From: Treponema sp. | GTDB lineage: Bacteria; Spirochaetota; Spirochaetia; Treponematales; Treponemataceae | Assembly: GCA_017616165.1 (NCBI GenBank) | Contig: JAFZYR010000039.1 | Location: forward strand, 1-36,880 | Direction of reading: 5' to 3' | Length of the DNA: 36,880 nt | The notes under the pieces: generated by a model | What the model saw: the letters and a program-made list of their open reading frames with translations, nothing else | Told to the model about the DNA's origin: nothing | The model's database searches: none | Program-made: the position numbers and the translations under genes | Part shown: positions 31,081 to 36,880 of the stretch, piece by piece | Layout of the letters: each line of letters begins with the position of its first letter | Numbering within the stretch: position 1 is the first letter of the stretch

Positions 31081-31992
31081 ATGGAAAAATACACATTACG
31101 AACCTTCAGAGCTTTCGCAACAAAAGAACTGGAATCGGTTTCTCCTACTCCAGATCTTGATGTTCAGGTTTTATTGCAGCATGCCATGCACTACGACAAA
31201 ACTCAGCTGCTGCTTTTTGCCGACAATCATATTCCAGATGACAAGCTGGAATGGCTTTATAACGCAATTGCAAAACGCCACTCAGGATTTCCTGTTGCAT
31301 ACATAACCGGTCACAAGGAATTTTACGGCTACGATTTTTATGTAACACCGCAGGTGCTTATTCCAAAGCCGGACACAGAAATTCTTGTTGAACGCGCTCT
31401 CGAAATCATTCTTGAAAAAATGGAAGACAGCTCCAACAGCGAACCGCTCACCATCTGCGACATGTGTACTGGCAGCGGTTGTATCGGCATTTCAGTTTTA
31501 AAAACCCTTTACGCTGTAGATAAAATTCCTGTGGAAAAACTTCCGCAAATTACAATGGTTGATATCAGCGAATCGGCTCTGGAAATTGCAAGAAAAAATG
31601 TTGCAACCCTTTTGCCGGAAAAAGACCTTGTAGAAAAATTTACCTTTGTTCAATCCGATTTGTTTGAAAATGTCAGCGGACAGTTTGACCTTATTCTTTC
31701 AAATCCTCCATATGTTCCAAGCAGCATGGTTGATGAGCTTTTAAAAGACGGACGAAATGAACCGCGTCTGGCTCTTGACGGCGACACCGACGAAACTGAT
31801 GATGGAACTTCCCTCATAAAAAAGCTTATCATTCAGTCTTGCGAACACCTTGCGTTTAACGCTACAATTCTAATGGAAACCGGCGAATACAATGCTCTTC
31901 AGACAGCAGAGTTTGGCCAGTCACAGGGCTTCACCACACAGATTCACACAGACCTGGAAGGTGAATATAGGAATGTAGAGCTTTCAAAATAA
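31081..31992 (+). CDS. prmC: Release factor glutamine methyltransferase
   Basis: The 303-residue protein has an N-terminal helical domain, the FYGYDFYVTPQVLIPKPDTE segment typical of PrmC, the SAM-binding CDMCTGSGCIGIS, and the catalytic NPPY at about residue 210. It methylates the Gln of the GGQ motif in release factors, here encoded just upstream. GGAGAG precedes the ATG. Its stop overlaps the start of the rel gene by one base (TAATG). Confidence 0.93.
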   Translation: MEKYTLRTFRAFATKELESVSPTPDLDVQVLLQHAMHYDKTQLLLFADNHIPDDKLEWLYNAIAKRHSGFPVAYITGHKEFYGYDFYVTPQVLIPKPDTEILVERALEIILEKMEDSSNSEPLTICDMCTGSGCIGISVLKTLYAVDKIPVEKLPQITMVDISESALEIARKNVATLLPEKDLVEKFTFVQSDLFENVSGQFDLILSNPPYVPSSMVDELLKDGRNEPRLALDGDTDETDDGTSLIKKLIIQSCEHLAFNATILMETGEYNALQTAEFGQSQGFTTQIHTDLEGEYRNVELSK

Positions 31993-33785
31993 TGAGTGTA
32001 AAACAGATTTTTCATTCAGAAAATCCGGAGCAGCTGCTTAAGGAATTTTTTACAACCAACGATTATTTTTCTCAAGACCAGAAGGACCAGATAAGCAAGG
32101 CCTGGGATTTTCTTGTAAGCTGTACCTCAAACGAAGTGCGTTCAAGCGGCGAGCCTTATTATATTCATCCCTTGCGAGTAGCTCACATTCTGGCTCAGAA
32201 CAAGCTCGACAGTGAAACCATCATTGCTGCCCTGCTCCATTCAATTAATCAGCACGGAGCTACCAGCGAGAAGGTAAACGAGCTTTTTGGTAAGAACATT
32301 GCTGATATCACAGACACAACAAATAAGATTCTCAATATTCCGATTAATACAAAATCAATTCATCAGTCAGACGCAATCAGAAAAATGTTTTTTGCAATGT
32401 CTGATGATGTGCGTGTTTTGTTTATCACTCTGGCAGACCGCCTGGACCGCATGCGCAACATCAAAAACCTGCGTCGCGAATATCAGGTAATTATTGCCGA
32501 AGCTGCCATTGGTGTATGGGCACCGCTTGCAGAACGCATGGGTATGCAGGCCGAAAAAAATGAGTTTGAAGACCTGAGCCTTAAGTATACCAACCCCGAT
32601 GCCTTTCAGCAGATAAAGGCCATCGTAAGCCAAAAGTCCGATGAACGCGCAGAATATCTTGGCAAGGCAACCAGTGCAATCTACAAGGCCGCAGAAAAAA
32701 CCGGTTTAAAGATTCAGATTCAAAGCCGCGCCAAGCATTTTTATTCGATTTATCAGAAGATGCGCAAACGCAACAAGGAAGCCGGTGAGCTTTTTGACCT
32801 GCTGGCTCTGCGCATTTTGTGTAACACTCCTGCCGAATGTTATGCACTTATAGGAATTGTTCACAGCCTGTGGAAGCCGCTGGACGGACGCTTTAAAGAT
32901 TACATTGCCATGCCAAAGTCCAACGGATATCAATCGCTGCATACAACAGTTATGTGCGAAGGAAAGCCTCTGGAAATTCAGATCCGCACCTTTGATATGC
33001 ACAACATGGCCGAGCACGGAATTGCATCTCACTGGCTTTATAAAAAAGGAACAAACCGCGACCTTGTTGAGTCCGACAAGCTTGATATTATGAACAGGCT
33101 TCAGGCTCTCAAGCAGGCTTCGTTGTCGGATGATAAAAGCTTTTCGGAGCTCAAGGACGAGCTGCTGGGTGACGAGATTTATGTATTCACTCCAAAGGGC
33201 GATGTAAAACGCCTGCGCGCCGGTGCCACAGCCATAGACTTTGCCTATGCCATTCACTCGGATATCGGTGAAAAAATTGTTGGTGCCAAGGCCGACGGAA
33301 AAATCATTCCACTGAACCGCCCGCTGCAGAATACTCAGATTATAGAAATCATCACAAATCCTCAGGCACATCCGACCGAGGCTCAGCTTAATATTGTTAA
33401 GACAACAAAGGCCCACCAGAAAATTCACAGCTGGCTCATGGCCAACGACCCGACCTTTAGCGAAAGGATAACTGCTTCACAGACACAGACGACAACAACG
33501 GCTTCTGCTCAGGTCGCCGCCCCGGAACACACAGAAAAAAAGCGCCGTCCAAAAAAAGGCATTCCTCCTGCTCAGGTTTCTTACCCAGACAAAAAGGTTC
33601 TGGTTCAGGGCGAACGCAACGTTCTCTACAATATTGCCCAGTGCTGCCATCCTCACTACCCCGACTTAATCATGGGCTATGTCACCCGCAGCAAGGGAGT
33701 TTCCATTCACAAGGCAGACTGCATCATCTACCAGCGTATTCCTAACAAGGATGAAAGAAGCGTAGAGGTTTGTTGGGAAAAATAG
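31992..33785 (+). CDS. RelA/SpoT homologue with a degenerate hydrolase site and no ACT domain
   Basis: The 597-residue protein has the long RSH layout: pseudo-HD domain (1-195), (p)ppGpp synthetase (about 235-350), TGS (about 390-450) and a C-terminal Cys/His region (CCHPHYPD, GYVTRSKGVSIHKADC). The hydrolase motif, normally HDxxED, reads H83-S-I-N-Q-H, so the catalytic Asp and the Glu-Asp pair are gone. The later LADRLDRMRN is also altered. The synthetase looks intact: SRAKHFYSIYQKM, YIAMPKSNGYQSLHTTV and LEIQIRT. R300-F-K-D is the charge pattern of bifunctional Rel, not the EFDD type of RelA. The protein stops at VEVCWEK, where the ACT domain would begin, and a family A repeat arm starts at the stop codon. 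Confidence 0.9.
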   Translation: MSVKQIFHSENPEQLLKEFFTTNDYFSQDQKDQISKAWDFLVSCTSNEVRSSGEPYYIHPLRVAHILAQNKLDSETIIAALLHSINQHGATSEKVNELFGKNIADITDTTNKILNIPINTKSIHQSDAIRKMFFAMSDDVRVLFITLADRLDRMRNIKNLRREYQVIIAEAAIGVWAPLAERMGMQAEKNEFEDLSLKYTNPDAFQQIKAIVSQKSDERAEYLGKATSAIYKAAEKTGLKIQIQSRAKHFYSIYQKMRKRNKEAGELFDLLALRILCNTPAECYALIGIVHSLWKPLDGRFKDYIAMPKSNGYQSLHTTVMCEGKPLEIQIRTFDMHNMAEHGIASHWLYKKGTNRDLVESDKLDIMNRLQALKQASLSDDKSFSELKDELLGDEIYVFTPKGDVKRLRAGATAIDFAYAIHSDIGEKIVGAKADGKIIPLNRPLQNTQIIEIITNPQAHPTEAQLNIVKTTKAHQKIHSWLMANDPTFSERITASQTQTTTTASAQVAAPEHTEKKRRPKKGIPPAQVSYPDKKVLVQGERNVLYNIAQCCHPHYPDLIMGYVTRSKGVSIHKADCIIYQRIPNKDERSVEVCWEK

Positions 33786-33810
33786 ATTGCCGCGCTGCGC
33801 TCGCAATGAC
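33785..33810 (+). repeat. Family A repeat, right arm only, after rel
   Basis: GATTGCCGCGCTGCGCTCGC then AATGAC follows the rel stop codon by a base or two. It joins directly to a family B pair. Confidence 0.75.
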
Positions 33811-33811
33811 T

Positions 33812-33855
33812 GGGGCCCCTGAGCCTGCTGGGGTCCCTGAGCCTGTCGAAGGGCC
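33812..33855 (+). repeat. Family B repeat, two tandem copies
   Basis: GGGGCCCCTGAGCCTGCT and then GGGGTCCCTGAGCCTGTCGA plus AGGGCC lie in tandem. They fill the gap between rel and the Cys-rich gene that faces it. Confidence 0.75.
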
Positions 33856-34109
33856 TACCACAACCCATTTGCACAATGCACGGTGGCATGCCTTGCGCGG
33901 AACTGGACAAAGCAGCCGCACTCTGCGCAGGTCATTTCATTTAAAAGACGGGGGCATTCCCCGCAAATAGAAAGACGTCTGTCCAATTCATCCTGTCCGC
34001 AAAAGTCAGCGACCGGTTCGGAGGCAGCCATTTCGGCAACAAGCTCGGGAGTCATTTCCATGGCCGAAAGCTCGCGCTTTGATTCGCAGACAGGACATGG
34101 TTCAGTCAT
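33855..34109 (-). CDS. Small Cys-rich zinc-ribbon-like protein (DUF6171-like)
   Basis: The 84-residue protein has CPVC near the N-terminus and FCGQDELDRRLSICGEC, then TCAECGCFVQFRARHAT and a last Cys near the end. The Cys pairs suggest two zinc sites. The pattern recalls the DUF6171 family, known only as small metal-binding-like proteins. Its ATG follows the arabinofuranosidase stop with no gap (TAAATG), and AAGGA lies 12 bases upstream, so it is probably translated by coupling. Its last codons run up to the family B repeats. Confidence 0.65.
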   Translation of the reverse strand: MTEPCPVCESKRELSAMEMTPELVAEMAASEPVADFCGQDELDRRLSICGECPRLLNEMTCAECGCFVQFRARHATVHCANGLW

Positions 34110-35585
34110 TTATTTTTTAATCCTTAAAGAAACAACACTGCGGGCTGGCATCTTTACAGTAACAGTATTTTCTGCAATTTCTACCTTGCATTTCTTTTCT
34201 ACAACTTCGTTTGGCTTGTCAAAAGTGTTCATGCTGTTCTTAAGCTTACCGGCAAGCACGCGGCCCTCTGCACCACTAATAGCCTTAAGACCATCAAGTC
34301 TAACAGTAACAGTTCTGGCCTTGTTCAAATCGGCATTGGTAAGAGTTACAGTGTAGTCGCCCTTCTTGTGAGAAGCAGAAACTGTAACAGCATCAACCTT
34401 GGCATCATCAATACCAATAGTCTCGGTAGAAACAAAGCTTTCAAGATGAGTTGCATCCATGTGGTCCTTGTACATGTGGAATACATACCAGGTTGGAGTC
34501 TTAATCATCTTGGCGCCCTCAGTCAAAACAGGCGACTGAAGAACATTTACAGCCTGAGCAATATTTGCAATGCGTACACGATCGCAGTGATTATTAAAGA
34601 TATTCAAAGTAATACCGGCAGCCAATGCATCGCGCACAGTATTCTGCTGGTAGAGGAAGCCAGGGTTAGTTCCCTTTTCTACAGCATGCCAGGTACCCCA
34701 TTCGTCAACAACAAGGGCAACGCGCTTTTCAGGGTCATACTTGTCCATAATCTTGCTGTGAGTTTCTACAAGATACTTCATCCAGCTGGCCTTGTTCAAA
34801 CAAAGATACCATCTCTTATCATCAAACTCAGCGGCAGGAGTACGGGTCGGCCAGTCAGGTTCAACAGTGTAATAGTGCAAAGACAAACCGTCCATATACT
34901 GAGCCGCATTCTTCATCAAAACATCAGTCCAGTTAAAATCCCCGCTGTTCGGGCCACAGGCAATCTTAAAAATCTTATCCGGACCATACTGGCGCACATA
35001 AGTCTGGTAGCGGCGATACAAATCTGCATAATGCTCAGGGCGCATGTTTCCACCGCAGCCCCAGTTTTCGTTTCCAACACAGAAGAGCGGAAGCTTCCAA
35101 GGCTTTTTGTGACCATTAGCCTCGCGCAGCTTACTCATAGGAGACTCGCCGCCAAAGGTAATATATTCAACCCATTCAGACATTTCCTGAACAGTACCCG
35201 AACCAACGTTTCCGTTAACATAAGGCTTACAACCAAGGGCCTCGCACAAGCCAAAGAACTCGTGGGTACCAAAGCTGTTATCTTCTACAACGCCGCCCCA
35301 GTGAGTATTAATCATCTTTTTGCGGGTTTCATAAGGTCCAATACCATCGCGCCAGTGATACTCATCGGCAAAGCATCCGCCCGGCCAGCGCAGGTTAGGA
35401 ATATCAATCTCGCGGAATGCCTCTACAACATCCTTGCGGTAACCATTGATATTAGGAATCTTAGAATCCTTACCAACCCAGAATCCACCATATATACAAC
35501 GACCAAGATGCTCGCTAAAGTGTCCGTAAATGTCACGGTTAATTTTTTCTCCATCGCGGTTGCAGTTTACAACAACATAATCCAT
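34110..35585 (-). CDS. Alpha-L-arabinofuranosidase, GH51
   Basis: The 491-residue protein is a GH51 arabinofuranosidase: [16 protein letters not shown] at the start, [13 protein letters not shown], the acid/base Glu173 in [14 protein letters not shown], and the nucleophile Glu295 in VVDEWGTWH, followed by the C-terminal beta-domain that ends in [11 protein letters not shown]. It removes arabinose from arabinan or arabinoxylan fragments. No signal peptide is present, so it should act on imported oligosaccharides in the cytoplasm. GGAGG is well placed before the ATG. It is followed without a gap by the small Cys-rich gene. Confidence 0.95.
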   Translation of the reverse strand: MDYVVVNCNRDGEKINRDIYGHFSEHLGRCIYGGFWVGKDSKIPNINGYRKDVVEAFREIDIPNLRWPGGCFADEYHWRDGIGPYETRKKMINTHWGGVVEDNSFGTHEFFGLCEALGCKPYVNGNVGSGTVQEMSEWVEYITFGGESPMSKLREANGHKKPWKLPLFCVGNENWGCGGNMRPEHYADLYRRYQTYVRQYGPDKIFKIACGPNSGDFNWTDVLMKNAAQYMDGLSLHYYTVEPDWPTRTPAAEFDDKRWYLCLNKASWMKYLVETHSKIMDKYDPEKRVALVVDEWGTWHAVEKGTNPGFLYQQNTVRDALAAGITLNIFNNHCDRVRIANIAQAVNVLQSPVLTEGAKMIKTPTWYVFHMYKDHMDATHLESFVSTETIGIDDAKVDAVTVSASHKKGDYTVTLTNADLNKARTVTVRLDGLKAISGAEGRVLAGKLKNSMNTFDKPNEVVEKKCKVEIAENTVTVKMPARSVVSLRIKK

Positions 35586-35718
35586 AAAAATCCTCCAGTA
35601 GCCTGTTTTTTTGCTTCAACAGGTTAAACGATTTACTAAAAACCATTATAACAGATTATAAAAAAAATGCACGAGAAATTTTTGTATAAAAATGGATTTT
35701 TCTGGTATGAAAAATTAG

Positions 35719-35799
35719 TAGGGCGGAGCCCCGCCCTACGCCTCAAGTTTCCTTGCCCCGCGAGTTTGCAAAGCAAACTCGTTAGTTCGCGCAGCGAAC
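35719..35799 (+). repeat. Cluster of three perfect hairpins
   Basis: TAGGGCGG-AGCC-CCGCCCTA (35719-35738), CGAGTTTGC-AAA-GCAAACTCG (35761-35781) and GTTCGC-GCA-GCGAAC (35785-35799) lie close together in the 35586-36037 gap. They look like a composite short repeat. No gene is supported there. Confidence 0.7.
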
Positions 35800-35859
35800 G
35801 TATAACGCCCCAAGATTCTTTACCGTATCATTTTCGCCCTGGCCTGCTACACAATGTTT

Positions 35860-36025
35860 TTACGTGTGTTTTAATAAAAACGTGCATAACACACGTAATC
35901 ATCAAAACAGATTCCATACAAGCTACGTGTGTTTTAGCAAAATAGTCTATTTCACACGTAACCATACAAGTTATTACACTCAGAAGTTACGTGTGTTTTG
36001 ACAAGAAATTGAACTGGGCACGTAA
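35860..36025 (+). repeat. Array of three 39-bp hairpin units with TTACGTGTG arms
   Basis: Units at 35860-35898, 35923-35961 and 35987-36025 each start with a T/C-TACGTGTGTTTT arm and end with CACACGTAA (GGCACGTAA in the third). Unit starts are 63 and 64 bases apart. Half-sites alternate in direction about every 30-34 bases. The bases inside each unit differ, apart from the arms. It lies between the arabinofuranosidase and sirtuin starts and ends. Confidence 0.75.
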
Positions 36026-36037
36026 TAGTTTAAGAAA

Positions 36038-36775
36038 TTAAACTTTTATCTGACTCAAAACCTGTCCGATTGGTTCGTGAATAACCAGTGTGGCATAGTC
36101 ATCCTTAGAAGTAACTGATTTATTTAAAAGTACAAGATTTTTGCCGTGGAAATAGTCTACAAAGGAGGCGGCCGGGTAAACAACCAGCGAGGTTCCGCCA
36201 ATAATCAATGTGTCGGCGGCGGCAATGGCGTGGACGGCTCCGCTGATTACGTTGTCGTCGAGGCCTTCTTCGTATAAAACTACGTCGGGCTTTACAAGGC
36301 CATTGCATTTGGTACAGCGGGGAAGACCATCTGGTGACTTGTCGCTGGCGGCAATAAAGGTTTCGTCGTAAAACTCGCCGCAATCCATGCAGTAGTTGCG
36401 CAGGGTGCTGCCGTGAAGCTCGTAAACAACCTTGCTGCCGGCCTTTTGATGAAGTCCGTCTATGTTCTGGGTAACAACTGCCTTGAGCTTACCGGCGGCT
36501 TCTAGTTCTGCAAGCTTGTAGTGGGCGGCATTTGGTTCAAAGCCTGTTGGAAGCAGCTTGGCACGATAAAAACGATAGAACTCCTTGGTGTCATGAAAAA
36601 AGAACGAACGGCTTATGATTGTTTCCGGCGGATACTTCCACTGCTGGTTGTAAAGTCCGTCTACGCTGCGAAAGTCAGGAATGCCTGATTCTGTAGAAAC
36701 TCCGGCACCGCCAAAGAAGACGATGTTGGAAGACTCGTCGATGATTTTTTGGAGTTGGGAGATTTTATCGTCCAT
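36038..36775 (-). CDS. NAD-dependent protein deacylase, Sir2 family
   Basis: The 245-residue protein shows the sirtuin motifs GGAGVSTESGIPDFRS, VTQNIDGLHQKAG, the catalytic His in YELHGSTLRNYC, and a zinc site C-x2-C (CMDC) with a second pair in RCTKCNG. GGTSLVVYPAA completes the NAD pocket. It removes acyl groups from Lys with NAD in the cytoplasm. I start at the ATG at 36775 with AAGGAGG upstream; the longer frame from 36805 runs into the family A repeat and would add MAIHVKGGTY. No neighbour suggests a specific target. Confidence 0.93.
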   Translation of the reverse strand: MDDKISQLQKIIDESSNIVFFGGAGVSTESGIPDFRSVDGLYNQQWKYPPETIISRSFFFHDTKEFYRFYRAKLLPTGFEPNAAHYKLAELEAAGKLKAVVTQNIDGLHQKAGSKVVYELHGSTLRNYCMDCGEFYDETFIAASDKSPDGLPRCTKCNGLVKPDVVLYEEGLDDNVISGAVHAIAAADTLIIGGTSLVVYPAASFVDYFHGKNLVLLNKSVTSKDDYATLVIHEPIGQVLSQIKV

Positions 36776-36793
36776 GTAAGTGCCTCCTTTTAC

Positions 36794-36880
36794 GTGGATT
36801 GCCACGCACTTCGTGCTCGCAATGACCCGGGGCCCTTCGAGAGCCTCAGGGCCCCCACGTCATTGTCGCGGTCCCTGAGG
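36794..36880 (+). repeat. Composite of family A and family B repeats, cut by the window edge
   Basis: A family A arm (GTGGATTGCCACGCACTTCG..GCAATGAC) runs into a family B copy in reverse (GGGCCCTTCGAGAGCCTCAG), then a partial ACGTCATTG and another family B start (GGTCCCTGAGG) at the window end. Confidence 0.75.

Noticed and set aside
34368..35627. Long open frame opposite the arabinofuranosidase
   Set aside because: The opposite strand encodes a GH51 enzyme with both catalytic Glu residues; this frame has no domain or ribosome site.
35860..36025. CRISPR array
   Set aside because: The arms repeat but the 39-base unit interiors differ, only three units exist, and no cas gene is nearby.
35860..36025. 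Integron attC sites
   Set aside because: The half-sites do not fit the RYYYAAC/GTTRRRY core pattern and no integrase or cassette genes are present.
36776..36805. N-terminal extension of the sirtuin
   Set aside because: It comes from a repeat-flanking frame; AAGGAGG precedes the ATG at 36775.

Overview
The window looks like chromosome from a gut- or rumen-type Treponema (Spirochaetota). The clues are the short AlaRS without the usual C-terminal region, a gene resembling treponemal pallilysin-related surface proteins, a FliM homologue that reads like spirochaete FliM, the anaerobic indolepyruvate:ferredoxin oxidoreductase and phenylacetate-CoA ligase genes, and the GH51 arabinofuranosidase of a plant-polysaccharide degrader. 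Organism assignment is inference from gene content; no rRNA or tRNA gene was seen.

Layout. 1-3060: an unrecognised partial gene, a SanA/YdcF-type envelope protein, a small lipoprotein, an Rpn/PD-(D/E)XK nuclease-like gene, and a remnant resembling the start of a sugar symporter. 3063-4424: an exported protein with three related modules. 4575-7677: an iron alcohol dehydrogenase, an epimerase-like gene and a short-chain dehydrogenase. 7823-9091: a PadR regulator with a DUF2812 membrane protein. 9310-16435: groES facing a TPR lipoprotein-nusB-peptidylprolyl isomerase-alaS block and a pallilysin-like protein. 16572-20766: an acyl-CoA ligase plus iorA and iorB. 20796-23270: a structured RNA candidate, an XRE helix-turn-helix protein fused to a FliM-like switch protein, and an exported beta-propeller. 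23255-27718: a thioesterase, birA, an esterase and the biotin transporter bioY-ecfA-ecfT with a BirA operator. 27752-29580: an ACT-domain protein and paaK. 29961-33785: prfA, prmC and an unusual RelA/SpoT homologue. 33855-35585: GH51 arabinofuranosidase and a Cys-rich small protein. 35586-36037: hairpin arrays. 36038-36775: a sirtuin.

How the genes work together. IorAB, an AMP-forming ligase, PaaK, its ACT partner and possibly the thioesterase suggest oxidative decarboxylation of aromatic 2-oxoacids to aryl-acetyl-CoA. BirA, BioY, EcfA and EcfT form a biotin uptake and attachment module with the operator visible. PrfA, PrmC and the Rel protein are a translation and stringent-response operon.

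The strongest novelty is the fusion of a DNA-binding XRE domain to a complete FliM core and two SpoA domains, replacing the N-terminal region of FliM that carries the CheY-binding motif. It is preceded by a branched RNA structure and followed immediately by an exported beta-propeller gene. A second theme is a set of interspersed palindromic repeats (families A to D here). They sit between genes, supply one protein's C-terminus, and are inserted in frame into alaS and iorA. A third theme is a set of promoters whose -10 box ends only 6-8 nt before an ATG that lacks a Shine-Dalgarno sequence, implying leaderless mRNAs for alaS, prfA, bioY and the modular surface protein.
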